From positions 1-40,572 of the forward strand of contig JAZNAG010000099.1 of assembly GCA_045586405.1 (NCBI GenBank): 40,572 bases of DNA, written 5' to 3'. The notes under the pieces were generated by a model that worked only from the letters and a program-made list of their open reading frames with translations, searched no databases and was not told the origin of the DNA. Of the stretch, positions 31,957 to 40,269 are shown one piece after another. Each line of letters begins with the position of its first letter. The first letter of the stretch is position 1. Position numbers and translations under genes: made by a program. Source of the DNA: SIG607 sp045586405. Its GTDB lineage: Bacteria > Bacillota > Clostridia > Oscillospirales > Acutalibacteraceae.

Positions 31957-34900
31957 AAATTTAAGTGTAATAATTTCAAAGTTAGAAACCGGTAGTTTAA
32001 CCTTGCCGTCTTTAAGTTCAAGTTCACTTAACTCGTTTTCAAGCAGGTCACAGAGATAAGCCTTTTTAAAGTTATCGCTGACTTTAATTTCGGCAGTTGT
32101 ACGACAGTCAAATGCTTCATACATTCTGACAATCATACCGTCGCCGTTTTCTTCTTTCTTAACGGTTTCAATAATCACATTCTTGCTGTCACAAGAAACA
32201 AGTGAGAAGTTATCATTTAATTTACCGCTCTGTTTATCTGCCTTTTCAGCGTACATAGGCTGATTTAATGCATACGCCTGATTTATAACGCCTGCTTCTC
32301 TGAAACTTCCGCTGTGTCCCATAAGCGAATAGGTAAATGTGTGCTTTCCGATATCCGCCTGTGCGTTGGGGTAGGTACCGCATTTCAGTATAGTAAGCTT
32401 TAAGGTGTTGCCCTCGGTGCTGTGACCGTACTTGCAATCGTTAAGAAGTGCTACACCGTAGTTATTGTCTGCCATATCAACCCACTTGTGAGCGCATGTT
32501 TCAAACTTAGCGGCATCCCAACTGGTGTTTTCGTGAACGGGACGAGTGGTATGTCCAAACTGAATTTCATAGGTTGCATTCTTAACAAGTACGTCAAGGG
32601 GGAAGGCAACCTTTAAAATCTGATGATGGAGATTCCAGTCAATTTCGGTTTCGAAGTCAATCCTGTTTACATCTGTATAAAGCCAGATGTTTTGTGAGAT
32701 AACGCTGTTCATATAGTTCTTCTTAACCGAGAAGCCCGAGCGAGAACCATCGGTAATGGGGGTAATTTCAGCGTCACTGTCAAGCACCCACATTTTTTGC
32801 TTATAGTAATCGGTGATCTCCCAGTTGTCATAAACCTTGGGATAATCTTCAAATACCTGAAGTTCATTACCGAAAGCATTTTCTTTAAACATCTGTCGGC
32901 ATGCAGATTTGTCAAACAGACTTGCAATTCTACCGCTCTTATCAAGAGTTAACTTATAGAACTTGTTTTCAGCGGTAAGACCGTCGATTTTAACTTCGCT
33001 CTTGTTAGTGATGTTCTTAACAACCGACCAACCGAAAGCAGGTACAGTCTCGGTAAGTTCAACAGTTTTGCCATCAAGAGTAACAGCGCCTTTTCTTTCA
33101 AAACCCGAGGGGTTATAAACCAGTACGCCGCCGTCGGTAGCAACATTTTCCTTGATTTTTGAAAGTTTCTCTTTAAAGAGAGTGTCGATATACTCGTAAA
33201 TTTCGGCATAATCCTTATCGGTGCCTTCATATACAGATTTAATAGAAGAGCCGGGGATAATATCGTGGAACTGATTGTGAAGAACCTTGTTCCAGTTGCT
33301 GTATAGACCTTCGGCATCATAGGTACCGCCAAATAATAGGTCGGTGTAGGAAAGGGCTTCGGCCTGTCCCAGTAAAAATTCGCATTTACGGTTATGACGC
33401 TTGTTTTTAGCCATAGAGGTGTAGGTACCGCGGTGGAATTCAAGATAAAGTTCGCCAACCCATTTTGGTGTGCGCTTAAGGTTTTTTGAGGCCTCGTCAA
33501 ATTCTTCCTTTGTTTTGTCAAGGTAGTCAGAAAGAGAGGAGGTGACGGTAACCGGCATACCGGGGATACCCTTTGCAAGTCTGCGCTGTGTTTCAAGCAT
33601 TTCCTTGGTAGGTCCGCCGCCACCGTCGCCGTGACCGTAAGAGGTCATGGTATGTGTGCCGTATTCCTTCTGTTTAAAGCGGTTCCAGGTTCCCTTTATG
33701 TGAGAGGGGGTAAGAAGACCAACATAGGTAGCAATTCTGTTAGGTTCTAAACCGGTATAGTTTTGAGTAGTAATAAAGTTTGTGAAAATTTCACTGCCGT
33801 CTATACCCTCCCAGATAAATCTGTCAACAGGCATAGTGTTTGTCTCGTTCCAAGAAATTTTAGAGGTTACAAAGTGGTTTATGCCTGCTTTTTTAAGAAT
33901 CTGCGGCATAGCGGCACAGTAGCCGAAAACATCGGGCAGGAAAAGTATTTTAGAATCAACATTAAACTCGTCTTTAAAGAACTTTTTGCCCTGCATTATT
34001 TGACGGACAAAGCTTTCACCGCTGATAAGGTTACAGTCAGCCTCAACCCACATTGCACCTTCGGGCTCCCATCTGCCTTCCTTGACAAGCTGTTTAAGCT
34101 CCTCGTATTTTTTTGGGGCTTCTTCTTTAAGGTAGCGGTAAAGCTCTGGCTGAGAAAGCATAAAGCTGTATTCGGGGTATCTGCCCATAAGGTTAATGGC
34201 GGTAGAAAAACTGCGCTGTACCTTTTCTCTGGTCTGGGCGCGGTCCCAAAGCCATTCTACGTCGATATGAGTATGGCCTATACAGTGAACGATAGGTTTG
34301 CTTTCTACAGAGCATACCTTTTCGTAAAGCTCTTTACCAATAAAATCAACGGCTTTTACAACGCTGTCTTTAAATTCTTTGCTGCTTGTATCTCTAAAGT
34401 CAATAAGGTTAGCGGTTCTTTCAAGAAGCGGCATAACGGTTGTATATTCATTACTGTTTTCAAGTGCTAACAGCATTGAATCATAAGCAACTTTTATATC
34501 ATAATAAAGCTGTTCGGCAAGTTCGTTTAGTTCGAACATTTTTACACTGTGGAATATACGGAAATTCTGAAGACCGAGGTAATAGTAGTTATGCATAACA
34601 TACTCGGTATCGGGCTGGAGAAATACCTCTCTGTGATTACCGTCAACACCCTGCACCATTTCACCGTTAAGGTAAATAATGCCTTGAGGATTTATGGTAG
34701 ACCAACCGGTAGGTATGCCGTCATCAACCTTTACATAATAGGTGGTGTTGGGCTTTGCGGGTGGAGTTTTAAAAGAACAACGGAACCAGTAATGGTCGTC
34801 ATTTCCCACAATGGGCGCACCTTTAGTAAGAGGCTGCCAATTTTCTGTAGGGAAGGTGTTGTCTGTTTTATAACCTGATTTTACATATTCGATATTTTCT

Positions 34901-34977
34901 ATTTCGAATAATTGCTTGTTTGCGGCGGCAAATAGATTATCACAGGTTATTTTGATTTTTTCTTTGATAAAGCTCAT
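31948..34977 (-). CDS. Alpha-mannosidase, glycoside hydrolase family 38
   Basis: A 1009-residue retaining alpha-mannosidase. The catalytic domain (about 228-510) has HCIGHTHIDVEWLW, where His237 and Asp239 bind zinc, and FLPDVFGYC, where Asp349 is nucleophile and zinc ligand. NQFHDIIPGSS contains the fourth metal ligand. The C-terminal half is the GH38 beta-sandwich with FGHTTRPVHENTSWD. No signal peptide is seen, so it acts in the cytosol on imported manno-oligosaccharides, releasing mannose. It is divergent from an AraC gene and their promoters overlap, so that regulator probably controls it. Mannose could go to the lyxose/mannose isomerase encoded at 3267. Confidence 0.93.
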   Translation of the reverse strand: MSFIKEKIKITCDNLFAAANKQLFEIENIEYVKSGYKTDNTFPTENWQPLTKGAPIVGNDDHYWFRCSFKTPPAKPNTTYYVKVDDGIPTGWSTINPQGIIYLNGEMVQGVDGNHREVFLQPDTEYVMHNYYYLGLQNFRIFHSVKMFELNELAEQLYYDIKVAYDSMLLALENSNEYTTVMPLLERTANLIDFRDTSSKEFKDSVVKAVDFIGKELYEKVCSVESKPIVHCIGHTHIDVEWLWDRAQTREKVQRSFSTAINLMGRYPEYSFMLSQPELYRYLKEEAPKKYEELKQLVKEGRWEPEGAMWVEADCNLISGESFVRQIMQGKKFFKDEFNVDSKILFLPDVFGYCAAMPQILKKAGINHFVTSKISWNETNTMPVDRFIWEGIDGSEIFTNFITTQNYTGLEPNRIATYVGLLTPSHIKGTWNRFKQKEYGTHTMTSYGHGDGGGGPTKEMLETQRRLAKGIPGMPVTVTSSLSDYLDKTKEEFDEASKNLKRTPKWVGELYLEFHRGTYTSMAKNKRHNRKCEFLLGQAEALSYTDLLFGGTYDAEGLYSNWNKVLHNQFHDIIPGSSIKSVYEGTDKDYAEIYEYIDTLFKEKLSKIKENVATDGGVLVYNPSGFERKGAVTLDGKTVELTETVPAFGWSVVKNITNKSEVKIDGLTAENKFYKLTLDKSGRIASLFDKSACRQMFKENAFGNELQVFEDYPKVYDNWEITDYYKQKMWVLDSDAEITPITDGSRSGFSVKKNYMNSVISQNIWLYTDVNRIDFETEIDWNLHHQILKVAFPLDVLVKNATYEIQFGHTTRPVHENTSWDAAKFETCAHKWVDMADNNYGVALLNDCKYGHSTEGNTLKLTILKCGTYPNAQADIGKHTFTYSLMGHSGSFREAGVINQAYALNQPMYAEKADKQSGKLNDNFSLVSCDSKNVIIETVKKEENGDGMIVRMYEAFDCRTTAEIKVSDNFKKAYLCDLLENELSELELKDGKVKLPVSNFEIITLKFKK

Positions 34978-35006
34978 ATAATCACACCTTTACAGTATTT
35001 TATTTT

Positions 35007-35035
35007 ATTGTAATATAACATAGGTTGAAATGCAA
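35007..35035 (-). promoter_or_regulatory. Promoter of the GH38 gene
   Basis: Minus-strand TTGCAT (35035-35030), a 17-bp spacer and TACAAT (35012-35007). It overlaps the divergent araC promoter. Confidence 0.65.
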
Positions 35036-35053
35036 ATACTAATGTGATAATAT
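35025..35053 (+). promoter_or_regulatory. Promoter of the divergent AraC-family gene
   Basis: TTGAAA (35025-35030), a 17-bp spacer and TAATAT (35048-35053); ATG at 35088. Overlap with the GH38 promoter on the other strand implies mutual influence. Confidence 0.5.
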
Positions 35054-35087
35054 AGTTATGGTATTTTGATTTTTTGGGAGATGCTTT

Positions 35088-35936
35088 ATGGACGCGAAAT
35101 TGCTTGTTGCAAACAGATTTATTGATATGAATACCGAAATATCATATAGATATGTTTACAGTGAAACCGAATATTTTAGAAATCATTATCACGATTATTT
35201 TGAGCTTTTTTTGATACTTGAGGGCAGTGTTCTTCATATTGTCAACGGAGCAGAGGTAAGGCTTAATAAAGGTAGTCTTGTTTTTATAAGACCTGAAGAC
35301 AGACATACTTACTGTCTTGATGATGATAAAAAGTTTTCGATGCTTAATATTACTTTTTCGGCAAATACTGCAAAAGAACTTTTTGATTATCTGGGCCAGG
35401 GTTTTCCAAAGGAACAGCTTATGGAAGCGGCGCTTCCGCCTGAAGTGCATCTTAACAGTTTTGAATATGAAAGATTTTGCAAAAGAACCGATGGTATAAG
35501 AGCAATAGATCCTAAGGATATTTCAGGGCTTAAAACCGCACTCAGAATTCTGTTATTTGATACCTTTGTGCGCTATTTTTCTGACGAGGAAGCGGCTGAA
35601 GAAAAAATACCTTTGTGGCTTGAAGAAATGTGTAATAAAATAAAAAAGAACTGCCGATTTACTCTTGGCAGTGAATATTTCTTTTCTCTGTCAAATAAGA
35701 GCAGAGAGCATATTTCAAGAAGTATGAAAAGGTACACCGGTATGACCGTTACCGAATATATAAATATGCTAAGGCTTAACTACATAGCAAATATGCTCAG
35801 AAACAGTAATCACAGTATTTCTGATATCATTTACGACAGCGGTTTTAATAATATAAGCTGGGCGTGTGAACAGTTTAAGAAAAAATACGGCGTTTCAATG
35901 AGAGACTACCGTGAGGGTATAAAAAATAAAGCCTGA
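35088..35936 (+). CDS. AraC-family regulator, probable controller of the alpha-mannosidase
   Basis: A 282-residue protein. The N-terminal cupin sensor contains NHYHDYFELFLILEGSV and GSLVFIRPEDRHTY, typical of AraC sugar-sensing domains. The C-terminal 100 residues are the AraC HTH: FFSLSNKSREHISRSMKRY, TVTEYINMLRLNYIANML, then SISDIIYDSGFNNISWACEQF, KKYGVSMRDYR. GGGAG lies six bases before the ATG. It is divergently transcribed from GH38 with overlapping promoters, the usual arrangement for a local regulator and its target. The stop codon is inside a long hairpin terminator. Confidence 0.9.
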   Translation: MDAKLLVANRFIDMNTEISYRYVYSETEYFRNHYHDYFELFLILEGSVLHIVNGAEVRLNKGSLVFIRPEDRHTYCLDDDKKFSMLNITFSANTAKELFDYLGQGFPKEQLMEAALPPEVHLNSFEYERFCKRTDGIRAIDPKDISGLKTALRILLFDTFVRYFSDEEAAEEKIPLWLEEMCNKIKKNCRFTLGSEYFFSLSNKSREHISRSMKRYTGMTVTEYINMLRLNYIANMLRNSNHSISDIIYDSGFNNISWACEQFKKKYGVSMRDYREGIKNKA

Positions 35937-35957
35937 TAAAATCAGGCTTTATTTTTT
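35921..35957. terminator. 17-bp bidirectional terminator between araC-type gene and acpP
   Basis: Positions 35921-35937 pair perfectly with 35941-35957, with A-run on the left and T-run on the right. The AraC gene's stop codon lies in the left arm; acpP converges from the right. Confidence 0.9.
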
Positions 35958-35964
35958 ATGATTT

Positions 35965-36192
35965 TTATTTGTTGTTTTCTATGTAAGCTACAACATCGCC
36001 GACGGTTTTCATCTTTTCAATTTCTTCGTCGGGAATGTCAACACCAAACTCATCTTCAAGAGCCATAAGCATTTCAACAATGTCAAGGCTGTCAGCGTTA
36101 AGGTCTTCGCCAAGGCGGGTTTCAGCGGTAACGCTATCTGCATCAATTTCTAACTGTTCTGCAATAATTTCTTTGAGTTTTTCAAAAATCAT
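35965..36192 (-). CDS. acpP: Acyl carrier protein
   Basis: A 75-residue acidic carrier of fatty acid synthesis. The phosphopantetheine attachment serine is Ser35 in LNADSLDIVEML. Helix 1 (MIFEKLKEIIAEQL) and helix 4 (VGDVVAYIENN) match the family. The frame is open further upstream, but ATG 36192 gives the standard ACP N-terminus, and AAAGGGG lies upstream of it. It has its own consensus promoter. It stands away from other fab genes in this window. Confidence 0.93.
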   Translation of the reverse strand: MIFEKLKEIIAEQLEIDADSVTAETRLGEDLNADSLDIVEMLMALEDEFGVDIPDEEIEKMKTVGDVVAYIENNK

Positions 36193-36243
36193 TAAAAAAT
36201 ACCCCTTTATTGTTAATTGACCAAACAAAAGGTCTACAACAAA

Positions 36244-36272
36244 ATAATATTGAAAAAACAACATTTTGTCAA
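36244..36272 (-). promoter_or_regulatory. Promoter of acpP
   Basis: Minus-strand TTGACA (36272-36267), a 17-bp spacer and TATTAT (36249-36244). Confidence 0.8.
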
Positions 36273-36322
36273 TAGTTTTTTTGAAAATGGCAGTTTTCCT
36301 GTCCTCTTATATCAAATTTAGG

Positions 36323-36351
36323 TTGCAAAAATAAGTTATATGCTTTATAAT
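36323..36351 (+). promoter_or_regulatory. Promoter of proS
   Basis: TTGCAA (36323-36328), a 17-bp spacer and a perfect TATAAT (36346-36351). Only about 40 bases separate it from the start codon at 36393, too few for a T-box leader. Confidence 0.75.
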
Positions 36352-36392
36352 CTATATATTACTATATATTACAAATTGTACGGTGATAAAGA

Positions 36393-37826
36393 ATGGCAAA
36401 AGAAAAATTAGTTAAAGAAATTACCTCTATGGAGGAAGATTTTGCTAAATGGTATACTGATGTTGTATCAAAGGCAGAACTTATGGATTATTCTTCGGTT
36501 AAGGGTTGTATGATAATCCGTCCTTACGGTTGGGCTATCTGGGAAAACATACAGAAAATAATGGACGGTATGTTTAAGGAAACAGGGCACGAAAATGTAT
36601 CTATGCCTATGTTTATTCCCGAAGGCCTGCTTCAGATAGAAAAGGACCACGTTGAAGGCTTTGCTCCTGAGGCAGCGTGGATAACCCATGGCGGTAACGA
36701 AAAGTTAGAAGAGCGTCTTTGCGTTCGTCCTACCTCCGAAACCCTTTTCTGCGACCATTATAAAAATATAATACATTCCTGGCGTGACCTGCCTAAGCTT
36801 TATAATCAGTGGTGCAGCGTTGTAAGATGGGAAAAGACTACCCGTCCCTTCCTTCGTTCCCGTGAGTTCCATTGGCAAGAAGGTCATACCATTCACGCCA
36901 CCGAGGCTGAGGCAAGAGAAGAAACTGTTCGTATGCTTAATATCTATGCTGAATTTGCCGAGAAATACCTGGCCATTCCGGTAATAAAGGGCGTAAAAAC
37001 CGAAAAAGAGCGTTTTGCAGGCGCTGTGGATACCTATACTATTGAGGCTATGATGCACGACGGTAAGGCTCTTCAGAGCGGTACTTCTCACTTCTTCGGC
37101 GACGGCTTTGCTAAGGCATTCGGTATTCAGTTTACCGATAAAGAAAATAAACTTTCTACTCCTTTCCAAACCTCTTGGGGCGTGTCCACAAGACTTATCG
37201 GCGCTATAATTATGACTCACGGTGACGATAACGGTCTTGTTTTACCCCCTGCGGTAGCTCCTATTCAGCTTGTTATAGTTCCTATTGCTTCTCACAAGCC
37301 GGGTGTTAATGAAAAGGCTGAAGAAATATTTGATAGAATGAAAAAGGTTTGCCGTGTAAAAATCGACAATTCCGATAATTCACCCGGTTGGAAGTTTGCT
37401 GAATATGAAATGAAGGGTGTGCCCCTTCGTCTTGAAATCGGTCCCCGTGATATTGAAAATAATCAGTGCGTTCTCGTTCGCAGAGACAGTGGTGAAAAAA
37501 CCGTGGTATCTCTTGACGAGCTTGAAACTGCTGTTCCGGCTCTTCTTGACTCGGTTCGCGACGGTCTTTACGAAAAAGCTCTTGCCAACAGGGCAGAGAA
37601 GACCTATACTGCAAATAGTTTTGAAGAATTAAAAGAAATTGCAGACACCAAACCCGGCTTCATTAAAACTATGTGGTGCGGTGACAGAGCCTGCGAAGAA
37701 ATGCTTAAAGAAAAGGCAGGCGTGTCTTCAAGATGTATGCCTTTTGAACAGGAAAATCTTGGCGATAAATGTGTTTGCTGCTCAAAACCTGCTAAAAAGA
37801 TGATTTATTGGGGCAAGGCTTACTAA
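36393..37826 (+). CDS. proS: Prolyl-tRNA synthetase, short (archaeal/eukaryotic-like) type
   Basis: A 477-residue class II aminoacyl-tRNA synthetase that charges tRNA-Pro. Motif 1 is near GWAIWENIQ, motif 2 is WEKTTRPFLRSREFHWQEGHT, and motif 3 lies around GVSTRLIGAIIMTHGDDNGLVLPP. The HGTP-binding anticodon domain follows (QLVIVPI onward). The C-terminal extension has four paired cysteines (CGDRACEE and CVCCSKPAKK), the zinc-binding domain of this ProS type, and ends with the characteristic Tyr. There is no editing insertion, unlike the long bacterial form. Length and ends are standard. AGGTGATAAAGA-like sequence precedes the ATG. Confidence 0.95.
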   Translation: MAKEKLVKEITSMEEDFAKWYTDVVSKAELMDYSSVKGCMIIRPYGWAIWENIQKIMDGMFKETGHENVSMPMFIPEGLLQIEKDHVEGFAPEAAWITHGGNEKLEERLCVRPTSETLFCDHYKNIIHSWRDLPKLYNQWCSVVRWEKTTRPFLRSREFHWQEGHTIHATEAEAREETVRMLNIYAEFAEKYLAIPVIKGVKTEKERFAGAVDTYTIEAMMHDGKALQSGTSHFFGDGFAKAFGIQFTDKENKLSTPFQTSWGVSTRLIGAIIMTHGDDNGLVLPPAVAPIQLVIVPIASHKPGVNEKAEEIFDRMKKVCRVKIDNSDNSPGWKFAEYEMKGVPLRLEIGPRDIENNQCVLVRRDSGEKTVVSLDELETAVPALLDSVRDGLYEKALANRAEKTYTANSFEELKEIADTKPGFIKTMWCGDRACEEMLKEKAGVSSRCMPFEQENLGDKCVCCSKPAKKMIYWGKAY

Positions 37827-37954
37827 AAAAAGCCGCCCCAAATTTGCCTTAAAAATGCCCGTTTTCTTACATTATATATATACGCGCGTAAGAATGCAGA
37901 TTTTGAGGCTGAAAAACAAATTTGAAAAAATTTTATATTTTTTTAAAAAAACAC

Positions 37955-37983
37955 TTGCATTGCAGGTGTTTTTATGTTATGAT
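37955..37983 (+). promoter_or_regulatory. Promoter of the S10 ribosomal operon
   Basis: TTGCAT (37955-37960), a 17-bp spacer and TATGAT (37978-37983). A near-palindrome (37952-37970, one G-T pair) overlaps the -35 box. Transcription should start around 37990. The stretch 37827-37950 holds nothing else I can identify. Confidence 0.7.
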
Positions 37984-37986
37984 ACT

Positions 37987-38243
37987 TGAGTACGCGAGTG
38001 GCGTACTGTCATGCGTTGATGTGGGAGGTGGCTGACCAAGAGTCAGGAAATTTCCACGGAGTATGTCCGATTTTAAACCGGGCGAACCAATACCTCAGAC
38101 TAATTGGCATAGCGGGATAACTTGCGAACCTGCTATGTATCCGGATTCACAGCAACCCCAGTGATCCGGTTTTATAATGGACCGTAATGAAACACACGGC
38201 ACAGTGTGAGGTAGCCCGCCAATCTAACAAGGAGGCGACAAAA
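37987..38243 (+). ncRNA. Structured 5' leader of the S10 operon, probable ribosomal-protein autoregulatory RNA
   Basis: About 250 bases without a gene but with many short stems: 37989-37995 with 38001-38007 (7 bp), a CTGAC/GTCAG hairpin near 38031-38047, 38108-38113 with 38132-38137, 38141-38150 with 38161-38169 (CCGGAT/ATCCGG plus CAC/GTG with one bulge), and CACAC/GTGTG near 38194-38210. Long leaders of S10 operons are known to bind a product such as L4 in other bacteria. Whether this one does is inference; no T-run attenuator is evident just before AAGGAGG. Confidence 0.5.
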
Positions 38244-38555
38244 ATGGCAGTAAAAGAAAAGATTCGTATCAGAATCAAAGGTTACGACCACGCGCTTGTA
38301 GACCAGTCCGCAGAAAAAATTGTGGAAACCGCTAAACGTACAGGTGCAAGAGTATCGGGTCCTGTCCCGCTACCTACAGAGAAGGAAGTTGTAACCATCC
38401 TTCGTGCAGTTCACAAGTATAAAGATTCTCGTGAACAGTTCGAAACCAGAACTCACAAGAGACTCATCGACGTGATAAGACCTTCCAACAAAACTGTTGA
38501 GGCTTTGACCGGACTTGAGCTTCCCGCCGGCGTTGAGATTGAAATTAAACTTTAA
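38244..38555 (+). CDS. rpsJ: 30S ribosomal protein S10
   Basis: A 103-residue protein, first gene of the S10 operon, part of the small-subunit head and also the NusE antitermination factor. MAVKEKIRIRIKGYDHALVDQSAEKI in pieces matches the family: RIRIKGYDH, then SGPVPLPTEKEVVTILR, HKYKDSREQFETRTHKR. The frame extends upstream, but AAGGAGG just before ATG 38244 and the conserved N-terminus fix the start. A long structured leader precedes it. Confidence 0.97.
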   Translation: MAVKEKIRIRIKGYDHALVDQSAEKIVETAKRTGARVSGPVPLPTEKEVVTILRAVHKYKDSREQFETRTHKRLIDVIRPSNKTVEALTGLELPAGVEIEIKL

Positions 38556-38617
38556 TCTTTGCCGTTCGTGGTCATGTTGGGTAAGCCCCAACCAATAACT
38601 ACAAGGAGGAAAATAAA

Positions 38618-39247
38618 ATGCAAAAAGGTATTGTAGGCAAGAAGCTTGGTATGACTCAGCTTTTTGATGCAAACGGTAATGTCATTCCCGTAACTGTAAT
38701 TGAAGCAGGTCCCTGTGTGATCTCTCAGAAGAAGACAGTTGAAAATGACGGTTATGAAGCAGTACAGATCGGCTATGGCGATCTTAAGGCTTCTAAGGTA
38801 AATAAGCCCATGAAGGGCCACTTCGCAAAAGGCGACGTTGCTCCTAAGAAAGTTCTTAGAGAGTTCCGCTTTGATGATATGAGCGCTATGAATGTTGGCG
38901 ACATTATTAAAGCAGACGTATTTGCTGAAGGCGATGCAGTAGATGTAAGAGGTACTTCTAAAGGTAAAGGCTATGCAGGCGTTGTTAAGCGCTGGAACTT
39001 CAGCCGCCTTAAAGAATCTCACGGTACCGGTCCTGTTCACCGTCACGGCGGTTCACTCGGTGTTATCGATCCCGCTCGTGTATTCAAGGGCAAGAAAATG
39101 GCCGGTCACTTAGGTAATGAGCGCGTAACCGTTCAGAACCTTAGTGTAGTAAAAGTAGATGCTGAGAATAACATCATCGCAGTTAAGGGTGCCGTTCCCG
39201 GTCCCAAGGGCGGAATCGTTATTCTTTTCGACAGCGTGAAAGCCTAA
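38618..39247 (+). CDS. rplC: 50S ribosomal protein L3
   Basis: A 209-residue primary rRNA-binding protein near the peptidyl transferase centre. GIVGKKLGMTQLFD is the conserved N-terminus, RGTSKGKGYAGVVKRWNF the central extension, and GPVHRHGGSLG with KGKKMAGHLG the loop that reaches the catalytic centre. AAGGAGG precedes the ATG. The 62-base gap after rpsJ contains a small GTTGGG/CCCAAC hairpin. Confidence 0.97.
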   Translation: MQKGIVGKKLGMTQLFDANGNVIPVTVIEAGPCVISQKKTVENDGYEAVQIGYGDLKASKVNKPMKGHFAKGDVAPKKVLREFRFDDMSAMNVGDIIKADVFAEGDAVDVRGTSKGKGYAGVVKRWNFSRLKESHGTGPVHRHGGSLGVIDPARVFKGKKMAGHLGNERVTVQNLSVVKVDAENNIIAVKGAVPGPKGGIVILFDSVKA

Positions 39248-39266
39248 GGGAAAGGAGAACTGAATT

Positions 39267-39890
39267 ATGCCTAATGTAGCAGTTTTGAACATGGCAGGTA
39301 AAAATGTGGGCGAAATCACATTAAGCGATGCCATCTTCGCAATTGAGCCTAATGCAGTAGTTATGCACCAGGCAGTAGTAAATTACCTCGCTAATCAGCG
39401 TCAGGGCACCCAGTCTACCTTAACCCGTACCGAAGTTTCCGGCGGCGGTAAAAAGCCTTGGAGACAGAAGGGTACAGGCCATGCTAGACAGGGTTCTACA
39501 AGAGCTCCGCAGTGGACTCACGGTGGTATTGTTCACGCACCGAAGCCCCGCGATTACTCTTACGACCTTAATAAAAAGGTTAAGAGACTTGCACTTAAGT
39601 CTGCTCTTTCTGATAAAGTTATCACCGGTGACCTCATCGTTCTTGATGAGTTCAAGGTAGATTCTTACAAGACCAAGACTGTTGTTGACTGTCTTAAGGC
39701 TATCAATGCCGGTAAGAAAACTCTTATCGTTCTCGAAGATAACAACAATTTTGCTGTTAAGAGCTGTGCAAACATCCCCGGTGTTAAGACCGCTCAGGTT
39801 AACACCATCAACACTTACGATATTATCTACGCTGATACCCTTGTAATTGCTAAGGGTGCCGTAGGAAAAATTGAGGAGGTGTACGCATAA
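39267..39890 (+). CDS. rplD: 50S ribosomal protein L4
   Basis: A 207-residue rRNA-binding protein that lines the exit tunnel and, in E. coli, represses its own operon. QRQGTQSTLTRTEVSGGGKK and PWRQKGTGHARQGS form the conserved tunnel loop, and LKSALSDK with LIVLEDNN are C-terminal family blocks. The stop overlaps the rplW start by one base. Confidence 0.97.
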   Translation: MPNVAVLNMAGKNVGEITLSDAIFAIEPNAVVMHQAVVNYLANQRQGTQSTLTRTEVSGGGKKPWRQKGTGHARQGSTRAPQWTHGGIVHAPKPRDYSYDLNKKVKRLALKSALSDKVITGDLIVLDEFKVDSYKTKTVVDCLKAINAGKKTLIVLEDNNNFAVKSCANIPGVKTAQVNTINTYDIIYADTLVIAKGAVGKIEEVYA

Positions 39891-40183
39891 TGAAAACCGC
39901 ACAGGATATCATTATTGCTCCGGTTATTACCGAGAAAAGCATGTCAGGCATTGCCGACAAGAAATACACCTTCAAAGTAGCAAAGGATGCTAACAAGGTT
40001 GAAATCGCCAAAGCCGTTGAAGAAATCTTCAAGGTTAAGGTTGCTAAGGTTAATACCTTAAGCGTTCGTGGTCAGGCTCGTCGTATGGGCCGTTTCGCAG
40101 GCTACACTTCCTCTTGGAAGAAAGCTATTGTTACTTTGGAAAAAGATTCAAAGACAATCGAGTTCTTCGACGGTCTCATGTAA
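39890..40183 (+). CDS. rplW: 50S ribosomal protein L23
   Basis: A 97-residue protein at the tunnel exit that docks trigger factor and the signal recognition particle. DIIIAPVITEKSM is the N-terminal signature, FKVAKDANKVEIAKAVEEIF the following helix, and KVNTLSVRG with GRFAGYTSSWKKAIVTL the C-terminal part. Its start overlaps rplD, and GAGGAGGT lies just before the ATG. Confidence 0.97.
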   Translation: MKTAQDIIIAPVITEKSMSGIADKKYTFKVAKDANKVEIAKAVEEIFKVKVAKVNTLSVRGQARRMGRFAGYTSSWKKAIVTLEKDSKTIEFFDGLM

Positions 40184-40204
40184 TCTGAGTGCCTAGAAGC
40201 ATAA

Positions 40205-40236
40205 GCTTCAGGTGATGTATGAAGCCGACAAATCGG
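40205..40236 (+). other. Two small hairpins between rplW and rplB
   Basis: GCTTCA/TGAAGC (40205-40210 with 40220-40225) and CCGA/TCGG (40225-40228 with 40233-40236) occupy the 86-base gap, which is longer than other gaps in this operon. They may affect mRNA processing or rplB translation. Confidence 0.35.
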
Positions 40237-40269
40237 TTTCGCTAAGCCTAAATAGGAGAGTGAATTAAA

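Noticed and set aside
31707..32027. 106-codon minus-strand frame over the small membrane protein gene
   Set aside because: It runs through a terminator and antisense to the 57-codon gene, which has far better promoter and ribosome binding site support.
35965..36264. Longer 99-residue start for the acyl carrier protein
   Set aside because: The extra N-terminal residues are hydrophobic, lack a ribosome binding site and would include the promoter -10 region; ATG 36192 gives the standard protein.
36352..36392. T-box riboswitch before proS
   Set aside because: Only about 40 bases lie between the promoter and the start codon, too short for a T-box leader.
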